From assembly GCF_025996515.1 (NCBI RefSeq), contig NZ_BLRH01000060.1, positions 496,001-560,000 on the forward strand: DNA of 64,000 bases, given 5' to 3'. The translations under genes were made by a program, and so were the position numbers. Below are positions 25,627-34,946 of this stretch, one piece after another. Positions within the stretch are counted from its first letter, which is position 1; each line of letters opens with the position of its first letter. The notes under the pieces were generated by a model, which saw only the letters and a list, made by a program, of their open reading frames with translations, was not told where the DNA came from and did not search any database. This stretch comes from Rhizohabitans arisaemae (lineage in GTDB: Bacteria; Actinomycetota; Actinomycetes; Streptosporangiales; Streptosporangiaceae).

Positions 25627-26281
25627 GGCGCTCCACCGTCCAGACGTCCGCCGATCGTCGATATCGGAACCGGTCGTGCAACCGGTTGATCTGTCCCTGC
25701 CAGAACTCGAACGTGTCCGGGGCCACCAGCAGCCCACCCCAGAAGTCCGGTACGGGCACCGCCTCCTCGGTCGGCCAGCGCGCGGCCAGCTCGGCGTAGC
25801 GGGCGTCGAGCTCCTCGCGGGAGGAGACCACGGTGGACTGGGGCGAAGCCCAGGCGCCCAGGCGCGAGCCGTACGGGCGGGAATGGAAGTAGACGGCGGT
25901 CTCCTCCGGCGAGAGCCGGGTCACCTCGCCCTCGACGAGCACCTGGCGCTTGAGCGGGTGCCAGGGGAAGAGGAGACACGCCCGGGGGTTGGCGGCCAGC
26001 TCCCGGCCCTTGCGGGACTCGTAGTTCGTGTAGAAGACGAACCCTTTGGCGGAGAAACCCTTGAGCAGCACGGTACGGGCGCTCGGGCGGCCGTCCGGCG
26101 TGGCGGTCGCCACGACCATCGCGTTCGGTTCGGTCAGCCCCGCGGCGAGCGCCTCGGAAAACCAGGCTGTGAATTGCGTCACCGGATCCGCGGCCAGATC
26201 GGCCTCGTTGAGCGGCGTTCCTTCGTAAGTACGGCGAAGTGCCGTCAGATTCGGCACTTCCACGTCGTCGAGACTCTCCAC
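25616..26281 (-). CDS. pdxH: Pyridoxamine 5'-phosphate oxidase
   Basis: The product is 221 residues. Conserved segments are ARTVLLKGFSAKGFVFYTNY (FMN and substrate binding), ACLLFPWHPLKRQVLVEGEV, SRPYGSRLGAWASPQS, and the ending FWQGQINRLHDRFRYRR. It oxidises pyridoxine or pyridoxamine phosphate to pyridoxal phosphate using FMN. It is the first gene of a pair with the MFS gene and is divergent from citrate synthase. Confidence 0.95.
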   Translation of the reverse strand: MESLDDVEVPNLTALRRTYEGTPLNEADLAADPVTQFTAWFSEALAAGLTEPNAMVVATATPDGRPSARTVLLKGFSAKGFVFYTNYESRKGRELAANPRACLLFPWHPLKRQVLVEGEVTRLSPEETAVYFHSRPYGSRLGAWASPQSTVVSSREELDARYAELAARWPTEEAVPVPDFWGGLLVAPDTFEFWQGQINRLHDRFRYRRSADVWTVERLAP

Positions 26282-26394
26282 GGGACCGTATTCTTCCCGG
26301 TTCGGCCGAGGCGATCCGCAGTGCCCCCGGCGCGTTTCGGGGGTCCGGCCAACAGAGACGACAAGGCAGGGGGTTGAATATGAGCCGCCGGTAT

Positions 26395-26406
26395 CTTGAC
26401 ATCAAG
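26395..26406 (+). promoter_or_regulatory. Palindromic operator-like site CTTGA-CA-TCAAG
   Basis: Two perfect 5-base arms with a two-base spacer lie 27 bases before the citrate synthase start. The site includes a TTGACA hexamer, but there is no well-spaced -10 element. It looks like a repressor or activator site for the central-metabolism gene. Which regulator binds it is unknown. Confidence 0.45.
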
Positions 26407-26432
26407 GCTTCTAGCAGAGGAGGCGGCCGGGT

Positions 26433-27539
26433 ATGTCCGACTTCAAACCCGGTCTCGAAGGCGTCGTAGCTTTCGAGACTGAGATCGCGGAACCGGACAA
26501 AGAAGGAGGTGCCCTTCGTTACAGGGGCGTTGACATCGAGGAACTCGTCGGTCGTGTCTCCTATGGACACGTCTGGGGTCTGCTCGTGGACAACAAGTTC
26601 CAGCCGGGTCTGCCCCCGGCGGAGCCGTACCCCATCCCCGTCCATTCCGGGGACATCCGGGTGGATGTGCAGAGTGCGCTGGCCATGCTCGCGCCCGCGT
26701 ACGGCATGCGCCCGCTGCTCGACATCGACGAGAATCAGGCCCGGGACGACCTGGCGCGCGCCAGCGTCACCGCGCTGAGCTTCGTCGCCCAGTCCGCCCG
26801 CGGGCTCGGCCTGCCGATGGTGCCCCAGCGGCGGGTCGACGAGGCCAGGACCATCGTCGAGCGCTTCATGGTCCGATGGCGCGGCGAACCCGATCCCGCG
26901 CATGTGAAGGCGATCGACGCCTACTGGACTTCCGCCGCCGAACACGGCATGAACGCCTCGACCTTCACCGCGCGGGTGATCGCCTCCACCGGTGCCGACG
27001 TCGCCGCCGCGATGAGCGGTGCCGTGGGCGCCATGTCCGGCCCGCTGCACGGCGGCGCCCCCGCCCGCGTCCTGCACATGATCGAAGAGGTTGAGCGGAT
27101 CGGCGACGCCGAGGTCTACGTCAAGCAGGCCCTCGACGGCGGCGAGCGGCTCATGGGCTTCGGCCACCGGGTCTACCGGGCCGAGGACCCCCGGGCCCGC
27201 GTGCTGCGCCGTACCGCCCAGGAGCTGAACGCGCCGCGTTACGAGGTCGCGGTCGCGCTGGAGAACGCGGCCCTCGCCGAGCTGCACGCCCGCAAGCCCG
27301 ACCGGGTGCTCGCCACCAATGTGGAGTTCTGGGCGGCGATCATTCTGGACTTCGCCGAAGTCCCCTCGCACATGTTCACGTCGATGTTCACCTGCGCGCG
27401 AACGGCCGGCTGGGCCGCGCACATCCTCGAACAGAAGCGTACGGGCAGGCTCGTCCGCCCCAGCGCCACCTATGTGGGCCCACCGCTGCGCTCCGTGCGC
27501 GAGGTGCCCGGCGCCGACGAGGTCGTCGACAGGTTCTAG
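26433..27539 (+). CDS. Citrate synthase (citrate/2-methylcitrate synthase type II-like)
   Basis: The product is 368 residues, the short bacterial form. Catalytic segments are AEHGMNASTFTARVIAST (first His), GFGHRVYRAEDPRA (second His), and RVLATNVEFWAAIILDFAEVP, where most citrate synthases have aspartate and this one has glutamate. GPLHGGAPARVLHMI also fits. It condenses acetyl-CoA (or propionyl-CoA) with oxaloacetate. GGAGG precedes the ATG by about 9 bases. A large nested hairpin follows. Confidence 0.92.
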   Translation: MSDFKPGLEGVVAFETEIAEPDKEGGALRYRGVDIEELVGRVSYGHVWGLLVDNKFQPGLPPAEPYPIPVHSGDIRVDVQSALAMLAPAYGMRPLLDIDENQARDDLARASVTALSFVAQSARGLGLPMVPQRRVDEARTIVERFMVRWRGEPDPAHVKAIDAYWTSAAEHGMNASTFTARVIASTGADVAAAMSGAVGAMSGPLHGGAPARVLHMIEEVERIGDAEVYVKQALDGGERLMGFGHRVYRAEDPRARVLRRTAQELNAPRYEVAVALENAALAELHARKPDRVLATNVEFWAAIILDFAEVPSHMFTSMFTCARTAGWAAHILEQKRTGRLVRPSATYVGPPLRSVREVPGADEVVDRF

Positions 27540-27575
27540 GCCTTCCGTCCCCCGGACCGGATACGGGATCGACGA

Positions 27576-27644
27576 GATTTCAGACTATGACTCTGAGTCG
27601 CCAAAGTGACCCAGGGTCACCGACTCAGAGTCATAGGTGAAATC
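27576..27644. terminator. Large three-tier nested hairpin after citrate synthase
   Basis: The outer arms GATTTCA/TGAAATC (27576-27582, 27638-27644), middle arms of 15 bp (27586-27600 with 27621-27635), and inner arms GTGACCC/GGGTCAC (27606-27612, 27614-27620) nest to form one 69-base foldback. It is less GC-rich than its surroundings. It probably terminates transcription from the citrate synthase gene and could be bidirectional. Confidence 0.75.
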
Positions 27645-29293
<1,649 letters not shown>

Positions 29294-29318
29294 CCGTAAT
29301 CACGCAGCTGCGGAACCG

Positions 29319-29352
29319 GGTATCGGCCGAGACGACCGTCTCGGCCGATACC
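29319..29352. terminator. Bidirectional terminator between serC and rhomboid gene
   Basis: A perfect 15-bp stem (29319-29333 with 29338-29352) with a four-base loop lies between two convergent genes, 26 bases past the serC stop and 5 bases past the end of the rhomboid gene. Confidence 0.85.
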
Positions 29353-29356
29353 GGTC

Positions 29357-30040
29357 TCACCCCAGGTAGGGAGAGCCGGTCCCCGGCACAGGCCGGACGG
29401 CCTGCCGGCGCATGACCCACGCCGCGAGCACCCCGCCGACCAGCCCGAACAGGTGGCCCTGCCAGGACACGCCCTGCTGGGACGGGAGAACGCCCCAGAT
29501 CAGCGAGCCGTACAGCACCACCGACACGACGGCGAGCGCGATGTCGACCGTCCGCCGGTCGAACACACCCCGGGCGACCAGGTAGCCGAAGTACCCGAAC
29601 ACCATGCCGCTCGCGCCGATCGTCACGCTGTCGCTCGGGCTGATCAGCCAGACCCCGGCGCCGCTGACCAGCATGATCACCACGCTCGCCAGCAGGAACC
29701 TGCCGATCCCTCGCATCGCCGCGAAGAACCCCAGAACGAGCAGCGGGAGCGAGTTGGCGATCAGATGGTCGAAGCCGAAGTGGAGGAAGGGTGCCAGTAC
29801 GATCCCCGGCAATCCGTCCAACGAGCGCGGCCTGATGCCGAAGCCGTCCAGGCTGGAGCCGGTGGCGTAATCGAAGATCTCAAGTGCCCACAACCCCGCG
29901 ACCAGGAGAGCCACGAGGACCGCGACACGCACGGCGCCCACAAACCCTGTCGCCAGGTCGGAACGGTGGTTCGGAGGAAGACCCATGACTTCACGGTACG
30001 CAGCGGGGACCGATCGCGCGACACCGCTGAGCGGACTCAC
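29357..30040 (-). CDS. Rhomboid-family intramembrane serine protease
   Basis: The product is 227 residues from a GTG that overlaps the preceding SDR stop codon (GTGA). An ATG 54 bases further in (29986) is an alternative. Six or so hydrophobic helices are seen. The catalytic serine lies in GASGMVFGYFGYL and the catalytic histidine in SWQGHLFGLVGG; FLHFGFDHLIANSLPLLVLG is the conserved HxxxN-like helix. Rhomboids cleave membrane-spanning segments; the substrate is unknown. Coupling to an SDR gene seems incidental. Confidence 0.88.
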   Translation of the reverse strand: MSPLSGVARSVPAAYREVMGLPPNHRSDLATGFVGAVRVAVLVALLVAGLWALEIFDYATGSSLDGFGIRPRSLDGLPGIVLAPFLHFGFDHLIANSLPLLVLGFFAAMRGIGRFLLASVVIMLVSGAGVWLISPSDSVTIGASGMVFGYFGYLVARGVFDRRTVDIALAVVSVVLYGSLIWGVLPSQQGVSWQGHLFGLVGGVLAAWVMRRQAVRPVPGTGSPYLG

Positions 30041-30810
30041 TTGGGCTGGAACCGGATCGCCCCGTCGAAACGGATCACCTCGCCGTTCATGTAGTCGTTC
30101 TCCACGAGCGAGCGGACCAGCTGCGCGAACTCGTCGGCCCGCCCCATCCGCTTGGGGAACGGGATCGGGGCGGCGAGCTTGGCCTTGAACGCCTCCGCCT
30201 CGGGACCGCTGCCGTAGATCGGGGTTTCGATGATCCCCGGGCAGATGGTGAGCACCCGGACGCCGACCGCGGCGAGGTCGCGCGCGGCGGGCAGCGTCAT
30301 GCCGATGATCCCGCCCTTGGAGGCCGAGTAGGCGACCTGGCCGGTCTGTCCCTCGATCCCGGCGACCGACGCCGTGTTGATCACGACACCGCGCTGCCCG
30401 TCCGCGTCCACCGGCTCCGTCTTGGCGATCGCCGCGGCGCCGATCCGCATCAGGTTGAAGGTGCCGATCAGATTGATCTCGATCACCCTGCGGTACTCCG
30501 CCAGGCTGTGCGGGGATCCGTCCCGCCCGACCGTCCGCGCCGCGACGGCGATGCCCGCGCTGTTGACGATGACACGGAGCGGCTTACCCGTGGCCACCGC
30601 GGCGTCCACCGCCGCCGCCACCTGGTTCTCGTCGACGACGTCGGTCCGTACGAAGACTCCGCCCACCTCGTCGGCGAGCGCTTTGCCCCGTTCCTCGTTC
30701 AGGTCGGCGACGACGACGGTCGCGCCGTGGGCCGCGAGGTCGCGTACCGTGGCCTCACCCAGGCCGCTGGCTCCACCGGAGACGACTGCTGCTGTTCCGT
30801 TCAGGTTCAT
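30037..30810 (-). CDS. SDR-family 3-hydroxyacyl-CoA dehydrogenase type
   Basis: The product is 257 residues. The NAD-binding motif VSGGASGLGEATVRDLA sits at the N terminus, with VVVADLNEERG next. The active site is INTASVAGIEGQTGQVAYSASKGG (Ser, Tyr-x-x-x-Lys). The ending and the CPGIIETPI segment resemble type 2 3-hydroxyacyl-CoA dehydrogenases (HSD17B10-like). It likely oxidises short branched or straight 3-hydroxyacyl-CoA with NAD. It is the first gene of the two-gene unit with the rhomboid. Confidence 0.88.
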   Translation of the reverse strand: MNLNGTAAVVSGGASGLGEATVRDLAAHGATVVVADLNEERGKALADEVGGVFVRTDVVDENQVAAAVDAAVATGKPLRVIVNSAGIAVAARTVGRDGSPHSLAEYRRVIEINLIGTFNLMRIGAAAIAKTEPVDADGQRGVVINTASVAGIEGQTGQVAYSASKGGIIGMTLPAARDLAAVGVRVLTICPGIIETPIYGSGPEAEAFKAKLAAPIPFPKRMGRADEFAQLVRSLVENDYMNGEVIRFDGAIRFQPK

Positions 30811-30864
30811 GACCGGACCATAACCCGGAGACCGAACGGGACTCGGCGGCGGCCCGGCGAAAAC

Positions 30865-31263
30865 TCAGGCCTGCCGGGCCGCGACGGCGGCCTCGGCGTC
30901 GGGATAGATCTTGAACCTGCGATCGAGGCCCGTGGTCTGCAGCAGCTTGGCCACAGCGTGCCGGGGGGCGGCCAGGCACAACCCGCCGCCTGCGGCCACG
31001 GCCTGACGCCAGGTCTCGATAAGCGCGGAGAGGCCGCTTGAGTCCATGAACTCCAGCCCCTCCAGGTCGAAGACGAGGTGCGCGCCGTTCTGTTTGATGG
31101 CTTCCTTGGCCTCCTGGCGGAGGATCGGGGCGGTGAACAGGTCGAGTTCCCCCGCGACGGTCAGCACGACCACCCCGTCGTCGACGCGCCTGGCCAACCG
31201 CAGTCTCAACGGTCTCTCCTCTGCGGTTCGCGGCACTTCCGGCATGCAATCCTTACCATTCAT
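30865..31263 (-). CDS. STAS-domain anti-anti-sigma factor
   Basis: The product is 132 residues from ATG 31263; a second ATG at 31245 has the better-spaced AAGGA and would give 126. The STAS fold shows VVVLTVAGELDLFTAPIL, the phosphorylatable serine in FMDSSGLSALIETW, and GLDRRFKIYPDAEAA at the end. Such proteins bind anti-sigma kinases when unphosphorylated. No kinase or sigma gene is adjacent; the phosphatase at 21132-23348 is a possible partner. It is divergent from the potassium channel gene with only 34 bases between. Confidence 0.85.
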   Translation of the reverse strand: MNGKDCMPEVPRTAEERPLRLRLARRVDDGVVVLTVAGELDLFTAPILRQEAKEAIKQNGAHLVFDLEGLEFMDSSGLSALIETWRQAVAAGGGLCLAAPRHAVAKLLQTTGLDRRFKIYPDAEAAVAARQA

Positions 31264-31297
31264 CCGTCCATATCTCCCGTACCCCTAAGCTCACGGT

Positions 31298-32326
31298 GTG
31301 AACGAAGAGGCTGAGGCCGAGGGGACCGCCCCGCAGGGGGTACGGCTGCCGCAGATCAAGATGGGGCCGCTTCGTGCGGTGCTGCGACGCCTGTTCTACG
31401 CGGGAATCGTCCTCGGTACCGTGTTCCTCCTGGTTGCGCTTGATCTCGATGGGTACCGAGACAACGCCGACAACAAGGTCTCCCTACTCGACGCCCTCTA
31501 CTACGCCACCGTAACCGTTTCGACCACCGGTTACGGCGACATCACCCCGGTGAGCGACATGGCCAGGTTGGTGAACATCGTCGCCATCACCCCGCTCCGT
31601 GTCGTCTTTCTGGTCATCCTGGTCGGGACCACCCTTGAGGTCCTCACCAGACGTACCCAGGAACAGATCAGAATCACCCGCTGGAGGTCCCGCGTGCACG
31701 ACCACACCGTGATCATCGGATACGGCACCAAGGGACGCAGCGCCGTGCGCGCGCTCCTGGCCGCAGGCCGTACCCACGAATCCCTGGTCGTCATCGACCC
31801 GCGAGCCACCGTGATCTCCCTGGCGAACACCGAGGGCCTGACCGGAGTGGTGGGTGACGCCACCCGGAGCGAAGTGCTCAAGCAAGCCGAGGTACCCCGG
31901 GCCAAGCAGATCATCATCGCGGTGCAGCGGGACGACACCGCCGCGCTCGCCACCCTCACCGCCCGCCAGCTCAACCCCACCGCCACCATCGTCGCCGCGG
32001 TCCGCGAAGCCGAGAACGACCCGCTGCTCCGGCAGAGCGGGGCGAACGAGGTCATCACCTCGTCCGAGGCCGCCGGCCGGATGATGGGCGTCGCGACCGA
32101 GAGCCCCGCCGTGATCTCGGTGATCGAGGACCTCCTGGTCACCGGCAAAGGACTCGACCTCCACGAACGCGAAATCCTGCCCGGGGAGGTCGGGGAGCCA
32201 CCGAGCAAGTGTTCGCAGATCGTGCTGGCGGTGGTGCGGGACGGGGAGATCATGCACTACGACGACCTCCGCGCCGCCCGTCTGCTCCCCGGCGACCGTC
32301 TCGTCGTCGTCGACTCCGTCTACTGA
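31298..32326 (+). CDS. Potassium channel with RCK (TrkA-N/TrkA-C) domains
   Basis: The product is 342 residues, GTG start. Two transmembrane helices (about 30-50 and 94-115) flank a pore loop with the selectivity filter TTGYGD (76-81). A cytoplasmic Rossmann-type RCK domain follows (TVIIGYGTKGRSAVRALLAA), and a TrkA-C-like domain closes the protein. This is the layout of MthK/Kch-type K+ channels gated by ligand binding to the RCK ring. Its end overlaps the convergent ABC ATPase gene by 7 bases. Confidence 0.93.
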   Translation: MNEEAEAEGTAPQGVRLPQIKMGPLRAVLRRLFYAGIVLGTVFLLVALDLDGYRDNADNKVSLLDALYYATVTVSTTGYGDITPVSDMARLVNIVAITPLRVVFLVILVGTTLEVLTRRTQEQIRITRWRSRVHDHTVIIGYGTKGRSAVRALLAAGRTHESLVVIDPRATVISLANTEGLTGVVGDATRSEVLKQAEVPRAKQIIIAVQRDDTAALATLTARQLNPTATIVAAVREAENDPLLRQSGANEVITSSEAAGRMMGVATESPAVISVIEDLLVTGKGLDLHEREILPGEVGEPPSKCSQIVLAVVRDGEIMHYDDLRAARLLPGDRLVVVDSVY

Positions 32327-33057
32327 GCGCCTGGGACCGCGAAGCCGTACGGGAGTTCGAGGCGGTGGCGGGTGAGAAGTTCGCCGTCGGCGAGGATCTC
32401 GGGCGTCGGGCCGTCGGCGACGACGACCCCGCCGGAAAGAATGAGGGATCTTTCGCAGATCTCCAGGGCGTACGGCAGGTCGTGCGTGACCATCAACACC
32501 GTCACATCCAGATTTTTCAAGATCTCGGAGAGTTCGCGGCGTGACGCCGGGTCGAGGTTCGAGGACGGTTCGTCCAGGACCAGGATCTCCGGCTCCATCG
32601 CGAGCACCGTCGCCACGGCGACCCGGCGCCGCTGTCCGAAGGAGAGGTGGTGCGGCGGCCGATCGGCCGCATGCGCCATGCCGACCTTGGCGAGCGCGAC
32701 CTTCACCCGCCGCTCAAGCTCGGACCCGCGTAGACCCAGGTTGGCCGGGCCGAACGCCACGTCCTCCCGTACGGTCGGCATGAAAAGCTGATCGTCGGGA
32801 TCCTGGAAGACCAGCCCCACCCGCCGCCGGATCTCACGCAACCGGGCGGGCCCGACCTCAAGCCCGCCGACGTGGACCTGCCCGGCGCCGGGGGTGAGAA
32901 TGCCGTTGAGGTGCAGCACCAGGGTGGTCTTGCCCGCGCCGTTCGGCCCGAGCAGGGCGACCCGCTCGCCGCGTTCGAGGGAGAGGTCGACGCCGAAGAG
33001 GGCCTGGGTTCCGTCCGGGTAGGCGTAGGCGAGCCCGGAGACGCGCAAGGCGTTCAC
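32320..33057 (-). CDS. cbiO: ECF transporter ATPase, nickel/cobalt type
   Basis: The product is 245 residues from the GTG at 33057, which overlaps the preceding stop as GTGA; a longer frame only extends into the neighbouring gene. Walker A is GPNGAGKTTLVLHLNG, the Q-loop VGLVFQDPDDQLF, the signature HLSFGQRRRVAVA, and Walker B EILVLDEPSSNLDP. It energises uptake by the CbiM/N-CbiQ membrane complex. This is the last gene of a three-gene operon. Confidence 0.93.
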   Translation of the reverse strand: MNALRVSGLAYAYPDGTQALFGVDLSLERGERVALLGPNGAGKTTLVLHLNGILTPGAGQVHVGGLEVGPARLREIRRRVGLVFQDPDDQLFMPTVREDVAFGPANLGLRGSELERRVKVALAKVGMAHAADRPPHHLSFGQRRRVAVATVLAMEPEILVLDEPSSNLDPASRRELSEILKNLDVTVLMVTHDLPYALEICERSLILSGGVVVADGPTPEILADGELLTRHRLELPYGFAVPGAQ

Positions 33058-33815
33058 AGCAGGCTCCCGGCCAGGATCGCCAGCGCGGTGAGCGGCAGCG
33101 TCCCCGCTATCCCCCATTGCCACCTTGATGCGGAAATATCGTCTATAACGGGAAAGGTCCCGGTGTAGCCGCGACTGAGCATCGCCAGATGCACCCTCTC
33201 CCCGCGCTCATAGGAACGGATGAAGAGCGCCCCCGCCGACCGTGCGATCACCGGAACCTGCTTGAGGTTCCGGGCGGCGAAGGCGCGGGACTCCCGGGCC
33301 ACCTTCATCCGCCGCATCTCTTCAACGATCACATCCGCATATCTCAGCATGAACATGGCTATCTGCACCATGAGCTGGGGCAGCCGAAGCCTCGCGGCAC
33401 CCAGCAGCAGTATCCGCGGCTCGGTGGTCGCGGCGAGCAGAATCGAGGCGACCACCCCCAGTGTCGCTTTCGCCAGAATGTTCCAGCCGGCCAGCAGGCC
33501 GTCGACGCTCAGCCAGACGCCGAGCACCTCGACCCGCGGCCCCGGCGACAGGAACGGGAGCGCCACCGCGAACAGGACGAACGGCAGTTCGACCGTCATC
33601 CGCCGGAGGATGAACGGCGGCCGGATCCCCGCGACCGCCGCCACCACGATCAACAGGGCGGCATACCCGGCGAACGCCGGAAACCTCTCCCGGTCGGTGG
33701 CCACCACCACCAAGGTGAACGCGACCACCGCGACCAGCTTGCACTGCGGGGGCAGCCGGTGCACGATCGAGTCCCCGGCCCGATAGAGCCGCCCGTGTGC
33801 GTGCCCCGCCCCCAT
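33054..33815 (-). CDS. cbiQ: ECF transporter transmembrane (T) component, nickel/cobalt type
   Basis: The product is 253 residues from ATG 33815, five bases after the preceding stop; a longer frame reaches into the upstream gene. About five hydrophobic helices are visible. The two cytoplasmic coupling motifs are VARESRAFAARN and HLAMLSRGYTG (A-R-G type), which touch the ATPase. It links CbiO to the substrate-binding CbiM/N. Confidence 0.9.
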   Translation of the reverse strand: MGAGHAHGRLYRAGDSIVHRLPPQCKLVAVVAFTLVVVATDRERFPAFAGYAALLIVVAAVAGIRPPFILRRMTVELPFVLFAVALPFLSPGPRVEVLGVWLSVDGLLAGWNILAKATLGVVASILLAATTEPRILLLGAARLRLPQLMVQIAMFMLRYADVIVEEMRRMKVARESRAFAARNLKQVPVIARSAGALFIRSYERGERVHLAMLSRGYTGTFPVIDDISASRWQWGIAGTLPLTALAILAGSLL

Positions 33816-33820
33816 CGCGA

Positions 33821-34867
33821 TCAGGCGTCCGCGGCCGACCTGCCCGCCCGCCGCCGATGTTCGGTACGGCGACGCGCGGCCCACGCGACACCGCCGCCTG
33901 CCAGGAGCGTGATCGTCACCCCGATCACACCGGCCAGGCCCACCGAGATCCGCTCGTTCTCCACGCCCTTGACGCCGTAGTCCCCAAGTGGGGAATCGGC
34001 GAGATCATGTGGTTTCGCCTGCGTGTCGAAGCCGGTGTCGGCCGCCACCCGCTCCAGCCCGTCCGGTGAGCTCGACGCGTAGAAGCCGACCACACCCGCG
34101 AGCAGCAGCGTAATCACGACCCCGCCGATCAGGACGGGCCTGGTACGGCGCCGCGGCTCGGCCCGCTCCGCGTCCGCGGGTATCGGCGAGCCGTCGGCCC
34201 GACGGAGCAGAAGCGGCCGGGCGAGCGCGCGTGCGCCGTACACGAGATCGGGGCGGACGGCGAGCACGGTCGACACCGCGACCATGGTGATCAAGCCCTC
34301 GCCGATCCCGATCAGGGTGTGCACGCCGACCATCGCCGTGGCGACCGTACCGATCTCGATCGAGGACGTGCCGCCCACCGCGTAGAGCAGGGTGAAGACG
34401 AGCGCGGACACCGGGACCGAGATCAACGCGGCGGTGAAGGAGCCGATGCCGATCGCGGCCCGGCTTCTCGGGGCGAACCGGGTGACCAGCCGGAATACGC
34501 CGTACCCCACCAGAACCGTGACGATCCCCAACAATCCGATGTTGACGCCGAGCGCGGTGAGCCCGCCGTCGGCGAAGAAGAGCGCCTGGACGAGCAGCAC
34601 CACCGCGATACATAAGACCCCGGTGTAAGGGCCGACGAGTATCGCGGCGAGCGCACCCCCGAGCAGATGGCCGCTCGTCCCCACGGCGACGGGAAAATTC
34701 AGCATCTGTACGGCGAACACGAATGCGGCCACCAGACCGGCCATCGGCGCGGTCCGGTCGTCGAGCTCTTTCCGCGCGCCCCGCAGACAGACGGTGACGC
34801 CGGCCACCGCCACCGCGGCGGCCGAGACGGAGACGGGAACGGTGAAGAATCCATCGGGCACGTGCAC
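33821..34867 (-). CDS. cbiM: ECF transporter substrate-specific component, CbiM-CbiN fusion (nickel/cobalt)
   Basis: The product is 348 residues with a GTG start after GGAGG. The mature N terminus M-H-V-P-D-G is the metal-binding signature of CbiM/NikM, where the N-terminal amino group and His2 bind the metal. About six helices (residues 1-225) form CbiM. A linker leads to a C-terminal CbiN/NikN part with two helices around SSPDGLERVAADTGF. The Nur-like box upstream favours nickel over cobalt. No B12 riboswitch was recognised. Confidence 0.92.
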   Translation of the reverse strand: MHVPDGFFTVPVSVSAAAVAVAGVTVCLRGARKELDDRTAPMAGLVAAFVFAVQMLNFPVAVGTSGHLLGGALAAILVGPYTGVLCIAVVLLVQALFFADGGLTALGVNIGLLGIVTVLVGYGVFRLVTRFAPRSRAAIGIGSFTAALISVPVSALVFTLLYAVGGTSSIEIGTVATAMVGVHTLIGIGEGLITMVAVSTVLAVRPDLVYGARALARPLLLRRADGSPIPADAERAEPRRRTRPVLIGGVVITLLLAGVVGFYASSSPDGLERVAADTGFDTQAKPHDLADSPLGDYGVKGVENERISVGLAGVIGVTITLLAGGGVAWAARRRTEHRRRAGRSAADA

Positions 34868-34898
34868 GGCAGCCTCCGTGGAGTGTGATCCACCGGCA

Positions 34899-34937
34899 AC
34901 TTTAGAACACGTGCTGGCACCTGCAAATAACTCGCAA
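34899..34937 (-). promoter_or_regulatory. Candidate Nur (nickel-responsive Fur-family) box and promoter of the cbiMQO operon
   Basis: On the minus strand TTGCGA-GTTAT-TTGCAG (34937-34921) fits the Streptomyces Nur box tTGCaa-N5-ttGCAA. It overlaps a -35-like TTGCAG that is 16 bases upstream of TAAAGT (34904-34899), a reasonable -10. A repressor bound here would block the promoter. The consensus is recalled from S. coelicolor literature; the match is direct. Confidence 0.6.
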
Positions 34938-34946
34938 CAGATCGAT

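Noticed and set aside
34868-34946. Cobalamin riboswitch upstream of cbiM
   Set aside because: The 79-base gap is too short, and no B12-box-like sequence was recognised; a Nur-like box fits better.
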